Of a DNA stretch of 52,662 bases, positions 1 to 9,787 are shown one piece after another. The position numbers and the translations under genes were made by a program. The notes below the pieces were generated by a model that worked only from the letters and a program-made list of their open reading frames with translations, searched no databases and was not told where the DNA came from. Source of the DNA: Brasilonema sp. UFV-L1 (lineage in GTDB: Bacteria > Cyanobacteriota > Cyanobacteriia > Cyanobacteriales > Nostocaceae); contig NZ_QMEA01000031.1 in the NCBI RefSeq assembly GCF_012912105.1, forward strand, positions 1 through 52,662. The letters are read 5' to 3'. Each line of letters opens with the position of its first letter. Position 1 is the stretch's first letter.

Positions 1-299
1 AATTAATGTACATTAACTGTTTTTCTCCCCCATCTTCCCCTCAACTGATAACTTTCTTAACCGAAGCGTATTGAATGTGATCCCACGGATAAATCTGCAC
101 GTATTCAGTGGAAAGGGTAGATTATTATATCATAAAAATCAAAAGCAGTCGAAAAAATCTTAAAAATTAATTAACTATTGGAAATAATTTTAAAGCATCT
201 GCTCTGTTGAAGAAAATTGATATGTTTCTTGACAACTTAAGAGTTATCATCAATACAAAAGATAGATGAAAAAAACTTGTAAAAACCAAATAAAGTTGA
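1..299. other. Upstream intergenic region, no gene seen
   Basis: AT-rich stretch at the window edge with no supported reading frame. The only notable structure is a perfect 14-bp palindrome TTAATGTACATTAA at 3-16. It may belong to a gene outside the window. Confidence 0.4.
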
Positions 300-860
300 G
301 TGCAATATCCGACAGTTTACACTTATGGTGCAGGCTGTCCCATTCATTTGGTTGGCAAAACGGGACAAGCTGTTCAAATTTCAATTCATTCCCCTAGCCA
401 GTATATCTGTGCCAACCGCGAGCAGATATTACCAGATTGGAAAAAACAGTTTTCTTTGTGGGTTGTGATTGTTTTACAGCAATCAAAATATGAACTTGTG
501 GAAAGTACAGCGGAAATTGAGAGAGAAAAAGAATGGCTGCGAGAAACATTTATGAGGTTTGGCTGTGATGTAGCATTTAATCTGCGCGATCGCAATTATT
601 TAACAGACCTATTCGACCCCCGCACTGGCTATCCTTTGCTTTCCCGTCCAGGGAAAATATTACACGATGACACCGCAGCGGTGAAAGCTTTACTGCACTA
701 CCCAGTCATGCAAAATAAATGTCGCATGTTAGTCCACCCTAATTGGGGAATGGCAGTTTACCCTGGTATTTTAATATCACAAGCTCCCCCGATCATCATA
801 GAGTGGGTTATCAGAAGTATAGTCTCTCTGCATGACTGGAAGATCAAGGATGAAGAATGA
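300..860 (+). CDS. MMADHC-like (methylmalonic aciduria/homocystinuria type D) protein
   Basis: A 186-residue soluble protein starting at GTG. It resembles the cyanobacterial proteins annotated as methylmalonic aciduria and homocystinuria type D homologues (MMADHC), recognised from the segment SIHSPSQYICANREQILPDW (residues about 28-47) and the LFDPRTGYP motif. In animals MMADHC passes cobalamin from MMACHC to the B12 enzymes. The role in cyanobacteria is not settled, so B12 trafficking is inference from family name. No signal peptide or membrane segment is seen. It converges with the epimerase gene downstream (34-bp gap) and has no obvious operon partner. The GTG start is the first usable codon before the conserved part. 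Confidence 0.75.
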   Translation: MQYPTVYTYGAGCPIHLVGKTGQAVQISIHSPSQYICANREQILPDWKKQFSLWVVIVLQQSKYELVESTAEIEREKEWLRETFMRFGCDVAFNLRDRNYLTDLFDPRTGYPLLSRPGKILHDDTAAVKALLHYPVMQNKCRMLVHPNWGMAVYPGILISQAPPIIIEWVIRSIVSLHDWKIKDEE

Positions 861-893
861 TCATTTTATACTTTGAAATCTATACCTTAGACT

Positions 894-1874
894 TCACACT
901 TGTTTGTACTCTCGATACCATTGTATAAATGAATTTATACCTTGTTCCAAGGGGGTACTAGGCTTAAATCCAACATCACGCATGAGGTCATCTACGTCAG
1001 CATAAGTCGCGGGAACATCTCCCGGTTGCATCGGTAAAAAGTTTTTCACCGCTTTCTTGTCAAGCACTTTTTCTATGATTTCAATGAATGTCATCAATTC
1101 CACAGGATTATTATTACCGATGTTATAAAGCTTGTAAGAAGCATTGCTGTTTGCTATGTTGGGTTGAGGTGGTTTGAGCATCACCCGAAAAACCCCCTCT
1201 ATGACATCATCAATATATGTAAAATCTCGTTGCATTTTACCGAAGTTGTAGACATCAATCGGCTTACCTTCTTCTATGGCTTTCACGAATTTAAAATACG
1301 CCATGTCGGGTCTTCCCCAAGAACCATAAACTGTAAAAAAGCGTAGTCCGGTTGTTGGGATGTGGTAAAGATGACTATAAGTATGAGCAATCAGTTCATT
1401 TGCTTTTTTAGTTGCAGCATATAGAGAAATAGGGTGGTCAACATTATCGCTAACAGCAAAGGGAACTTTGGTATTGACACCGTAAACAGAACTGGATGAG
1501 GCAAATACTAAGTGCTTGATTTGACTTGTGCGGCATCCTTCTAAGAGGTTGACAAAACCTGTAACATTGCTATCTATATAAGTCCAAGGATTTTCTAAAG
1601 AGTAGCGTACGCCTGCTTGGGCTGCAAGATTAACGATATAATCGAGGTTGCATTCTTGAAAGAGTTGAGTCATAGCAAGGCGATCGCTCAAATCCAAAAG
1701 CTTAAACGTAAACCCAGACTGCGGGAGAAGCTGCGACAAACGAGCTTTTTTTAGGTTGACATCATAATAATTATTTAAGTTGTCAATACCTATAACCTCG
1801 ATACCTTCTTTCAAAAGACGGTGTGCTAAGTGATAGCCAATGAATCCAGCAACACCAGTAACCAGTACCCTCAT
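894..1874 (-). CDS. NAD-dependent nucleotide-sugar epimerase (UDP-glucuronate 4-epimerase-like)
   Basis: A 326-residue extended short-chain dehydrogenase/reductase. The Rossmann motif GVAGFIG is at residues 7-13, SSSSVYG at 126-132, and the catalytic YAATK at 152-156, so the active site looks intact. The N-terminal pattern GIDNLNNYYD is typical of UDP-glucuronate 4-epimerases (CapI/LpsL type), which supply UDP-galacturonate for surface polysaccharide. Exact substrate is inference. A GAGAGG ribosome binding site lies 8 bases before the ATG. It is the last gene of the minus-strand secretion/glycan block, 191 bp downstream of the GT4 gene, fitting a role in making sugar donors for those enzymes. 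Confidence 0.85.
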   Translation of the reverse strand: MRVLVTGVAGFIGYHLAHRLLKEGIEVIGIDNLNNYYDVNLKKARLSQLLPQSGFTFKLLDLSDRLAMTQLFQECNLDYIVNLAAQAGVRYSLENPWTYIDSNVTGFVNLLEGCRTSQIKHLVFASSSSVYGVNTKVPFAVSDNVDHPISLYAATKKANELIAHTYSHLYHIPTTGLRFFTVYGSWGRPDMAYFKFVKAIEEGKPIDVYNFGKMQRDFTYIDDVIEGVFRVMLKPPQPNIANSNASYKLYNIGNNNPVELMTFIEIIEKVLDKKAVKNFLPMQPGDVPATYADVDDLMRDVGFKPSTPLEQGINSFIQWYREYKQV

Positions 1875-2065
1875 TATTTATACCTCTCAAAAGTCCATAA
1901 TAGACATCGTATTCATTGTTCATCCTCTGGTGTGTAGTAGTCTGTAGTTTTGTAAAGTATCTCAGCATATTCTCAAAGCACCAAAAAACCGTGAGCAAAA
2001 CCTGCTGGTATCTACAGTTTCTGCTTAATTTTGGCGTTCAAACCCCTGAAGTCAACGACAAGATT

Positions 2066-3337
2066 TCACAAATTCTTCATGAGATTTTGCGATACGGATT
2101 TCTCAAATGCTGTAGTGTATTGAGATACCGAGTTATTAGCAATATCTTTGACTAGTTGAATATGTTGGGGTAGTAAATCAGCCAAGGAATAACGCTCTAG
2201 TACAGTTTTACGAGCTTTCACTCGTATTTCTGCCATGCGCGTCGGATGATCCAGCACTTCATCAATCCGGTCGGCAATTTGTTTGGGCGAGAAGAAGTCA
2301 ACTAGTAGTCCGTTTTCTCCATCCTGGATAACTTCAGTAACGGGCGCGGTGTCAGAACCAACTACTAAGCATCCAGTAGACATTGCCTCAATCATCGACC
2401 AAGATAGCACAAACGGTCTTGTTAAATACACATGTACCGATGATGCCTGAATGACTTGGAGATATTGTCCATAGGGTAATGACCCCGTGAAGTGAACCCG
2501 CGATAGATCCAGTGGTACTTTTTGAAGCATTAAATCTTTGTAGCTAGCGCCATCTGGCAAGGATTTGCCGTAACAAACTCTTTCGGATCCAACAATCACG
2601 ACATGGCAATTAGGTCTTCGTTCCTGCACATAAGCAATGGCTTCAATGAACTGAGGAAAACCACGATAAGGCTCCATTCCTCTTCCTACATAGGTTACAA
2701 GTTCATCGACATGAGATAAGTCCAGATTAGGCAAGACTAGTTTAGCTCCCGGATTGGGCTTAAAGTATTCTGTATCAACTCCATCATGCAGAACAGAAAT
2801 CTTGCTATGGAATTCTTTCGGGAACTGCGATTTTTGCCAATAAGTTGGTGATAAACCCCAATCGCAGGTATACAAGTCAATCAAGATGGGTGCATTTTTT
2901 ATTCGGATACGTGCTATGTCATCAGCGTTTAGAGGCTCTGCTGGGTCAAAATCTGCGTCTGAGCCACGAGCATGGTAAAACCATTCAAAGTAACAGATTA
3001 GGCGTGTATCTGGGAATGAATCCTTGACAAGCAACGTCGGACCCCAACCAGAATGACCGCAAATCACATCGGGTATAAAACCTTGTGCTTTTAGTTTCTC
3101 AGTCAGCTTAAATACTGCTTGTCCATGCAGTACAGCATTTTCCAGTGGTCGAACATAATGATGAGTTGTTGGATGGGCATCACGGCTAGGTTCAAATATA
3201 GCTTTATAGATGCCAGGTAGGTTCGGATCTCGATTTTTAGTACCAAATACAACCTGATTTTTTTTATCTTTAGCAAGAGCTACTGCTAGGTGGCGATACT
3301 GAGATGGAAAGTTGTTATGAAGGAAGAGGATTCGCAT
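2066..3337 (-). CDS. Glycosyltransferase family 4 (GT-B fold)
   Basis: A 423-residue retaining glycosyltransferase. The N-terminal half begins MRILFLHNNFPSQYRHLA, typical of GT4 enzymes acting on cell-surface glycans. The C-terminal half carries the nucleotide-sugar binding E-x7-E region in SMIEAMSTGCLVVGSDTAP, followed by VTEVIQDGENGLLVDFF. It probably transfers a sugar from an NDP donor to a polysaccharide or lipid-linked acceptor at the inner face of the membrane; donor and acceptor cannot be told. No transmembrane segment is obvious. It lies between the 288-residue sugar-transferase-like gene and the epimerase in a same-strand run with short gaps. Confidence 0.88.
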   Translation of the reverse strand: MRILFLHNNFPSQYRHLAVALAKDKKNQVVFGTKNRDPNLPGIYKAIFEPSRDAHPTTHHYVRPLENAVLHGQAVFKLTEKLKAQGFIPDVICGHSGWGPTLLVKDSFPDTRLICYFEWFYHARGSDADFDPAEPLNADDIARIRIKNAPILIDLYTCDWGLSPTYWQKSQFPKEFHSKISVLHDGVDTEYFKPNPGAKLVLPNLDLSHVDELVTYVGRGMEPYRGFPQFIEAIAYVQERRPNCHVVIVGSERVCYGKSLPDGASYKDLMLQKVPLDLSRVHFTGSLPYGQYLQVIQASSVHVYLTRPFVLSWSMIEAMSTGCLVVGSDTAPVTEVIQDGENGLLVDFFSPKQIADRIDEVLDHPTRMAEIRVKARKTVLERYSLADLLPQHIQLVKDIANNSVSQYTTAFEKSVSQNLMKNL

Positions 3338-3439
3338 ACTTTATAAATACCTTTCAGTGTTGTCAAACCTTGTTAACAAAAAGACTTTGCTGTGATATTT
3401 TCTGTAGAAAATCTTATGAGCAACTATACATAATGTTTG

Positions 3440-4306
3440 CTAGATCGTTGAGAAATGAACTTGGACTCCAATCAGATTTAAAAATGCAGTGCCGAAGTGT
3501 TGAATTTCCAAAAAATTCGCATGAGTCGGAACAGGTTTATAAATTCTAAAGGTTCGCATAATTCCTAAGGTGGCTGCGCTTTCTAAAGGAGCAACAAAAC
3601 TAATGTCACGGTCTAAAAAATAGGATTGCTTAACCCAGTACTGCATCTGCTTGCTATTCAGGAAATAACAACCGGAATGAGGGTTAAGAGTACGGCGAAA
3701 GATAACAGGAGTATTCATGATTTTGCCGATTATTTCCGGTTGGTCCTGAACATTTTGAAACTTGGCTGTAACTCGTGGAGCTAGATTACCATCAATATAT
3801 GCTTTGTGTACTAGATGGTGAGTTGATACTTCATAGCGATTAGGCTGTAGGAGGTTCAAGTTTTCGGTAAGATCGGTGAAAAAAGCTAGTTTAATAAAAA
3901 ACCAGGGATCGTGTAGAATCAGGTCATCTTCTAGAAAGCAGTAATAGTCGTATTTGTCAAGGCAGTCCCGTAGCACAGCTTGACATTCAAAGCCCAGTAG
4001 CATCGGTTCAGCTTTGGTGGAGTGGTGCTTGTAGAAATGGGAGGGCAGCTGAATCTGCTCTAAGAGATGGCAATCTTGGGTGGTACAGATAACAATGTCA
4101 ATATCACTAGACTGAGACTGATTCGCTGGGATGGCTAGACGTTGAGCAATATCAATGATGCACTGGGACTTGCCAAATAAACGATGAAGATTGGTAAGGC
4201 ACTGAGTTAGTGCTTGAATGCGCGGTTGTGAGTCTTTTCTTTGTGAACCATGCCGTCCGTTATTGCTAGGATTAAAAAAGTGGGCGAGAGTGAATAATAT
4301 CCGCAT
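3440..4306 (-). CDS. Uncharacterised glycosyltransferase-like protein (GT-A-like)
   Basis: A 288-residue protein without a firmly recognised family. The segment YYCFLEDDLILHDPWFF has the look of a GT-A metal-binding acidic motif (EDD in place of DxD) that places a nucleotide sugar, and SGCYFLNSKQMQYWV follows later as in several GT-A proteins. The N-terminus MRILFTLAHFFNPS is hydrophobic but is not a clear signal peptide. The context is an operon-like run: it follows the HlyD gene by 175 bp and precedes a GT4 gene by 102 bp. A sugar-transferase role is inferred from motif and position; it could equally be a catalytically dead relative. Confidence 0.6.
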   Translation of the reverse strand: MRILFTLAHFFNPSNNGRHGSQRKDSQPRIQALTQCLTNLHRLFGKSQCIIDIAQRLAIPANQSQSSDIDIVICTTQDCHLLEQIQLPSHFYKHHSTKAEPMLLGFECQAVLRDCLDKYDYYCFLEDDLILHDPWFFIKLAFFTDLTENLNLLQPNRYEVSTHHLVHKAYIDGNLAPRVTAKFQNVQDQPEIIGKIMNTPVIFRRTLNPHSGCYFLNSKQMQYWVKQSYFLDRDISFVAPLESAATLGIMRTFRIYKPVPTHANFLEIQHFGTAFLNLIGVQVHFSTI

Positions 4307-4481
4307 TGTTATGAATTAATTTGGCTGATTGTGCAAAGTATGAAACGAATGGAAGCAAGCATTTATAATGGGTAGAGGTTATTTGAAATTAATTTTGACG
4401 ACTATCCAAGCATTCTAGAACGGCAAAAAACTGGTTTTTACCAGTAAATTCTGCTTCAATTTCCAGAAATATTCTCACAAT

Positions 4482-5921
4482 TTATCTCACAGATTCTAAG
4501 CTCTTAATTTTCTGGTCAAACATATTCATTAAAATGCTCAATACAGTCCGTTTTCGCACTTTTATACTGCAATTAATCCCCATACCAGATTGCAGAGGTA
4601 ACTCCTTACCATTGACAAACAATGACTGACGCGTTAACTGAATTTTGGCAGGAAAAGCATAGAAAGGACGTTCCGGTGTGGGAGCCAAAGCATCAGAACC
4701 AATCGATACCAATTTACCCTTGATGCTACCAAATTCTCTTTCTGGGAAAGATTGAATTTTGACATCCGTTTCCATCCCTTCCTCCACAAATCCAATCTCC
4801 TTATTCGTGAGAAATACAGAAGCCACCAAATTTTCATTAGGTACAATCGTCAGAATTGGTTCATTAGAATGAGCAACAAATCCTGGTGAGTGAGGTTTTA
4901 AGTTAAACACAACACCATTAACAGGAGCGCGAAGTTCTTGGTACTGAAGAGCTAGTTTTACCTTACTAAGTTGACCGTCTATCTCTGTAAGCTTTTTTTG
5001 ATTTTCTAATCTCACCCGACTAAGTTCGACATCTATCTTCGCAATCTGTTTTTGGTTCTCTGCAATTTTAGTTAATACATCTTTTGCTGATAAAGCAATC
5101 GTGTTTTGTAACTGTTCCTTTCCTTGAGAAATTTCAATGTTGAGGCGTTGTTGTTCTGCTGTCAGTTTCTCTACTTCAGCCTGACGTGTAAAAACTTCTT
5201 GCTGCTGACGTTGATATTGTAGTTGAGACAAACCCCCTTCCTTTGCCAATGGTGTAATTCTGTTGAGAATTTCTTCATTCAGAGCTACCACCTTTTTTGC
5301 TGTTGCTAATTGTATTTGAGTTTGGCTGAGTTTTTTTTCCGACTCTTTGATTTGTAATTGAGCAGCTGCCACACGAGATTGATATTCTGCCTTTGTAGCT
5401 GCCGATAATTGTTGTTGATTGTTGTTAAATTCTCCATCAGCCAGTTCCTTGAGATTCGTTCCATGAATCTGAGCCTTATAAAATTCATTTTCGGCGATGA
5501 GGGCAGCTCGGAGTCGCGTGAGAGATGCTAAGTCTGACCTGCCATTTCCCTGGCTACCACCACTGACTGTTGTTTCATAAAACTGATTTTCTTTGACTAG
5601 AGATTCTTTGAGTTTTTTCAAAGAATCTAGGTCAGCTTGAGGTGATGTGGGGTCAAATGTAACTAAGAGTTGACCTTTTTTAACAAGCTGTCCATCTTGG
5701 ACATAAATCTCACGAACAACGCCTCCCGTTGGGGCTTTCATTTCTTTGACTGCGCCTTGAGGTTCCAATTTGCCCATGGCTGGAACTGCTTGCTCAATTT
5801 CGGCGACAGACGCCCAAACAAAACCAGAGGTTGTTATAGTAATTAGTAACCAGACAACGACTTGCGACCAAAGTGCTGGGCGCTCTAAAATAACGGGTTG
5901 GTCAAACGTTTCAGATTTCAC
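4482..5921 (-). CDS. HlyD-family membrane fusion protein (type I secretion adaptor)
   Basis: A 479-residue periplasmic adaptor linking an inner-membrane ABC exporter to an outer-membrane TolC-like channel. One membrane anchor lies at about residues 18-40 (VVVWLLITITTSGFVWASVA). Next comes the first half of a barrel-lipoyl domain (APTGGVVREIYVQDGQLVKKGQLL), then a long coiled coil rich in Gln, Lys and Glu (about 80-325), then the second lipoyl half (LRAPVNGVVFNL) and a beta-barrel. Its ATG overlaps the stop of the exporter gene by 4 bp (ATGA), so translation is probably coupled. No TolC gene is in the window; the outer-membrane partner must be elsewhere. Confidence 0.93.
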   Translation of the reverse strand: MKSETFDQPVILERPALWSQVVVWLLITITTSGFVWASVAEIEQAVPAMGKLEPQGAVKEMKAPTGGVVREIYVQDGQLVKKGQLLVTFDPTSPQADLDSLKKLKESLVKENQFYETTVSGGSQGNGRSDLASLTRLRAALIAENEFYKAQIHGTNLKELADGEFNNNQQQLSAATKAEYQSRVAAAQLQIKESEKKLSQTQIQLATAKKVVALNEEILNRITPLAKEGGLSQLQYQRQQQEVFTRQAEVEKLTAEQQRLNIEISQGKEQLQNTIALSAKDVLTKIAENQKQIAKIDVELSRVRLENQKKLTEIDGQLSKVKLALQYQELRAPVNGVVFNLKPHSPGFVAHSNEPILTIVPNENLVASVFLTNKEIGFVEEGMETDVKIQSFPEREFGSIKGKLVSIGSDALAPTPERPFYAFPAKIQLTRQSLFVNGKELPLQSGMGINCSIKVRKRTVLSILMNMFDQKIKSLESVR

Positions 5922-8900
5922 AGCTGTGACTCCTGTTGTTGGTAGAGGCAGTAATAACGTCCTTTGAGAGTCATCAATTCCTTGTGAGTACCTTGCTCTA
6001 CAACAGAACCTTGTTCCATCACTAAGATGACATCCGCATTTTTTACCGTAGTGAGGCGATGGGTAATAAAAAAGACAGTTCGACCCCGAAAAGCTTCGGC
6101 TAAGTTATCACAAACTTGTCGCTCAGAATTGTAGTCCAAGGCACTGGTTGCTTCATCCAAAATAAGCAGCTTGGGATTTTGTAAAACGGTACGGGCGATC
6201 GCAATTCGCTGTCGCTGTCCACCCGATAATGAGGCACCACGTTCTCCCACCACTGTGTTATAACCATTGGGCAGAGACATAATGAAATCATGTGCGACTG
6301 CAATTTTTGCTGCCTCAATAATTTGTTCGGAACTCGCTTCTGGATTGGTTAAGGCAATATTGTCCTGAACCGTTCCATTGAATAACAGTGTGTCCTGGAG
6401 TACAGTGCCAATTTGGCGGCGCAGCGAATAAAGTTCTACTTTGCTGATGTCATATCCATCAATAAGAATCCGACCTGCTGTTGGTTCGTAAAGTCGTTGC
6501 AGCAACTTTGTCAAGGTACTTTTGCCGGAACCACTTTGACCAACTATGCCAATAAATGCACCAGTTGGAATTTCCAAATTAATATTAAACAGTTGCAATG
6601 GTCCACTTGTCTGAAAACTGAACGAAACCCCCTCATATTTCACTGCCCCTTTGATCTCAGGTAGAGGGATATTGTTTCGATTTGTTTCGTCCACCTCTGG
6701 GGGCGCATCGAGAATATCGCCGAGTCGTTCAATCGACAAAGCTGTTTCTTGGAAGTTCTGCCACAACTGAATCAAACGCAGCAGCGGACTGGTAACATAG
6801 CCAGCAATAATGCGGAAAGCAATTAATTGTCCCAATGTCAACTGATTCGATAAGACAAGATGTGCTCCCACCCACAGCAGCAGTAACCCAGAAACTTTGT
6901 TTAAAAATCCGCTGATTGAGCTAGCCGTGCTAAATGTTAAAACATTCTTAAAACCAGCACTAATGTATTTAGCATAGCGCTCTTGCCATTGCCACCGGGA
7001 TTTCATCTCAATATTCTGTGCTTTAACTGTTTGAATCCCAGATAGAACTTCGACTAAGTAAGATTGTGTATCCGCATGGCGTTCAGCTTTTTTGTGTAGT
7101 TGCCGACGTACAATAGGAGACACAAAAATAGTTAGCAGAGCAAACAAAGGTACCGTTACTAAAGCCACAAGCGTCAACAGCCAACTGTAAACCAGCATGA
7201 CTGCAACATAAACCACCGAGAAGACTGCATCTAAAACGACTGTTAAGACTGTACCGGTTAGAAATTTACGAATATTTTCTAGTTCATTAATCCGATCTGC
7301 TAGTTCTCCAATGCGACGGCGCTCAAAGTATTTTAGAGGTAAACGTAGTAAATGATCAATCACCTCTGAACCGAGGCTGAGGTCAATTCGGTTTGTCGTA
7401 TCAACAAATAAATAAGTGCGAAGACTGGTTAAAAGTGCCTCAAAGAAAGCAACTCCTAGCAAAAAAATTCCTAAAACATCTAAAGTGTCGATGCTGTGTT
7501 GTACCAACACTTTATCAATAATGACTTGTGTGATGATCGGGTTCGCTAAACCAAACAGTTGGACAAACAACGAGGCAATCAAGACTTCTGCTAAGACCTT
7601 GCGATATCGATAAATCGATGGCAGAAACCAGCGCAAGCTAAACTTTTCCTCAAGCTTGTTGATGGAAGATTGCAATAGCAATACCTGACCTTTGGTTCCC
7701 CAGATTTCAGCAAACTCCCCTGGCTTCTTGCGGAGAATTCCAACTTCTGGTACTGCCATCACCAATTCTCGTTCAGTGATGCTGTAAATAATTGCGAAAG
7801 TATCACAATAGCGAAGGAAAACGGGAGCTTTCAGTCGGTTAACAGCAGTGGCGGGTACTTGCACTAATTGGGCACGCAATCCCATCATCTCAGATATTGC
7901 ACCGCAAACTTGCAGCGAAATACTATCCGCCGTTTTCAGTTGATTCTCCAATACCTTACGGATCAAATCCCGACGAAATGACACGCCTAGATGCTGACTC
8001 AACATCTGAAAGCAAGCAAGAGGAGCATCAATAGGACCTCGTCCACGCACGTAGGGGTATTTAGGTTTTGGAGTATATGGATCTAGTGGTGGATCCGGGG
8101 GGTGATCGGGGGCATAAGGAATCTCAGTTGAAGGATGAAGGATCTTTGCGTTGTTCGATTCCCCAAAAGTTATCGTGGGGAAGTCAGAAGAATGAATAAA
8201 TTCATGTTTGTGTTTTCTAACTTCTGAGTTCAAATTGAGGCCAACTAACCGTACACCTCGTCTTCCTTCTACTCGCAATGCTTGGTAGGACTCATTGAGA
8301 GGCAAACGACTTCCCACTGGAAAATCAGTAACTCCTCCACCACTCACCAGCCAAACCCGATTCAAGTCTAATTGAGCGACATCCACGTTTCTAGCCTTGG
8401 TCAAATTAAGAACAACAGCATCTTTCCAAACCTGGAAAGCTAATTCCTTTATATTTGCAGTCCCGTCTGCCCGTCGCTGAAGTTCAACACTCAATAACTC
8501 AAACACCTCACTCAAGGCACAACTATCCTGAAAAGCACGACTGAAAGAGTCTTCTGCTGCTACCAAAGCTAAAAAATCCTTAGCAGCTAAGGTCATGCAA
8601 ATCACTTTTGTGGATGCGATCGCTATTTCTGTGGGTACTCCCCGCACTAAGGAGCAAGCGCCCAGAATTTCTCCTGGACCGACTAATTGTAAGCTCACAG
8701 TCATTTGTGTACGCTGGTCATAGCCCAACAACCGGACTTGTCCCTGAGAAATAATGCTTACAAAAGCTGGCATTTTTTCCCGTACTAGGATCTGTTGACC
8801 GATGCGGTAGCGCATAACTTGGCATTTTGCTGCTACAGCTTGCAAGGTATTTGTTCCCAAAGACTCAAAGGGGGTAATTTGAGCTAGAAAAGGTTGAATT

Positions 8901-8926
8901 GGTAACTGAGAAACGGTTTGATTCAT
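5918..8926 (-). CDS. Type I secretion ABC exporter with cNMP-binding and C39-like domains
   Basis: About 1002 residues. Order: N-terminal cyclic-nucleotide-binding-like domain (about 20-135), a linker rich in Pro, a C39 peptidase-like domain (about 295-420), a six-helix exporter membrane domain (about 450-720) and an ATPase with Walker A GQSGSGKST near 797, LSGGQRQR near 898 and LLILDEATSALD near 920. In the C39-like domain the segment GPIDAPLACFQML has no Cys at the position expected for the catalytic nucleophile (Ala/Pro instead), so it is likely a substrate-docking domain as in RTX exporters. The ATG at 8926 is preferred over an upstream one at 8962 because it forms an ATGA overlap with the isomerase stop and gives the usual start of the family. 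Confidence 0.92.
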   Translation of the reverse strand: MNQTVSQLPIQPFLAQITPFESLGTNTLQAVAAKCQVMRYRIGQQILVREKMPAFVSIISQGQVRLLGYDQRTQMTVSLQLVGPGEILGACSLVRGVPTEIAIASTKVICMTLAAKDFLALVAAEDSFSRAFQDSCALSEVFELLSVELQRRADGTANIKELAFQVWKDAVVLNLTKARNVDVAQLDLNRVWLVSGGGVTDFPVGSRLPLNESYQALRVEGRRGVRLVGLNLNSEVRKHKHEFIHSSDFPTITFGESNNAKILHPSTEIPYAPDHPPDPPLDPYTPKPKYPYVRGRGPIDAPLACFQMLSQHLGVSFRRDLIRKVLENQLKTADSISLQVCGAISEMMGLRAQLVQVPATAVNRLKAPVFLRYCDTFAIIYSITERELVMAVPEVGILRKKPGEFAEIWGTKGQVLLLQSSINKLEEKFSLRWFLPSIYRYRKVLAEVLIASLFVQLFGLANPIITQVIIDKVLVQHSIDTLDVLGIFLLGVAFFEALLTSLRTYLFVDTTNRIDLSLGSEVIDHLLRLPLKYFERRRIGELADRINELENIRKFLTGTVLTVVLDAVFSVVYVAVMLVYSWLLTLVALVTVPLFALLTIFVSPIVRRQLHKKAERHADTQSYLVEVLSGIQTVKAQNIEMKSRWQWQERYAKYISAGFKNVLTFSTASSISGFLNKVSGLLLLWVGAHLVLSNQLTLGQLIAFRIIAGYVTSPLLRLIQLWQNFQETALSIERLGDILDAPPEVDETNRNNIPLPEIKGAVKYEGVSFSFQTSGPLQLFNINLEIPTGAFIGIVGQSGSGKSTLTKLLQRLYEPTAGRILIDGYDISKVELYSLRRQIGTVLQDTLLFNGTVQDNIALTNPEASSEQIIEAAKIAVAHDFIMSLPNGYNTVVGERGASLSGGQRQRIAIARTVLQNPKLLILDEATSALDYNSERQVCDNLAEAFRGRTVFFITHRLTTVKNADVILVMEQGSVVEQGTHKELMTLKGRYYCLYQQQESQL

Positions 8927-9678
8927 GATGCTAAAAGTGAAGACGAGGGCAAAACAGACCACGACACACTAACTTGTTGGATCTGAAGAAGGAGCCAGTT
9001 TTCAAACTGTTCATCAATCAAGTGACGGCGCATCGATTCATCTAGCTTTGCTGGGATAAACTCTTCTAAGCGAATAATCACAAACCATTCGCCGAGGGCA
9101 CGAGGTGGCCAGAGTTGACCTGGTTGGCTAACAGACAACAATTTGCTCAGGGTGGGATGCGGCTGATTCAGAGGTACTGGTCCCAATAACCCACCTCTAC
9201 TCGCTTCTGCACCCTGAGAGTATTCACGGGCTAGATCAGCAAAACATTGTTCTCCTTCTAAAATGCGAAAGTAAATTTCTTGAGTTAACCCTTGATCTTT
9301 GTTACGAATCAAGGAATATACGACCCGATCTAGGCTTGCCTTACGATTTAGAAAATAAGCATCTACCTTAGACTCCCAAGTAGCAATCTTAAATTTTTCT
9401 AGCAGCACTGGTCGTACCGCTAAGTCTTCCATTTGCTCTAGGCTCATGCCCTGAGTTCGCAGCCAAGCTTCCTGTGCTTGCGGGGATGTCAATTGATGTT
9501 GTTGGTAAAACTTCTCAACTGCAACTCTGCGCTCTTCTTCTGTACAAGAGATGTCTGCGATTGCTTGATCTAATATAATATTTCGCACGATTTGAGGCAT
9601 CAATTGGTAACGTCTTAACAGAGACAGCACCTCATGCGCTTGAATCACCTTGCTGCCAATTTGAAGAATCTGTGTCAC
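8923..9678 (-). CDS. Parvulin-type peptidyl-prolyl cis-trans isomerase (PpiC/SurA-like)
   Basis: A 251-residue protein with an N-terminal SurA-like helical region (about 1-100) and a C-terminal parvulin domain (about 100-215), seen in LAREYSQGAEASRGGLLGPV and GEWFVIIRLEEFIPAK. It would help prolyl isomerisation or chaperone a secreted substrate. No signal peptide is visible, so it may act in the cytoplasm before export, which is unusual for SurA-like proteins but common for cyanobacterial copies beside peptidase-domain exporters (knowledge of such neighbourhoods, not proof). It overlaps the exporter start by 4 bp and lies 171 bp after RTX protein 1. Confidence 0.88.
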   Translation of the reverse strand: MTQILQIGSKVIQAHEVLSLLRRYQLMPQIVRNIILDQAIADISCTEEERRVAVEKFYQQHQLTSPQAQEAWLRTQGMSLEQMEDLAVRPVLLEKFKIATWESKVDAYFLNRKASLDRVVYSLIRNKDQGLTQEIYFRILEGEQCFADLAREYSQGAEASRGGLLGPVPLNQPHPTLSKLLSVSQPGQLWPPRALGEWFVIIRLEEFIPAKLDESMRRHLIDEQFENWLLLQIQQVSVSWSVLPSSSLLAS

Positions 9679-9787
9679 TCTTAATAAAAACTTTTGTAAT
9701 GATTTTTTGAATAAGAAAGAACAAAGACGTCAGTCGTCAGAATGATTTGTGTGTTCTTCTTCCATCTATCATACACTTGCTTGATAC

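Noticed and set aside
3-16. Palindrome TTAATGTACATTAA as an operator
   Set aside because: At the window edge with no gene start next to it; one short AT-rich palindrome is easily found by chance.
8927-8962. Exporter start at 8962
   Set aside because: It would overlap the isomerase gene by 40 bp; ATG 8926 gives an ATGA overlap matching the one between exporter and adaptor.
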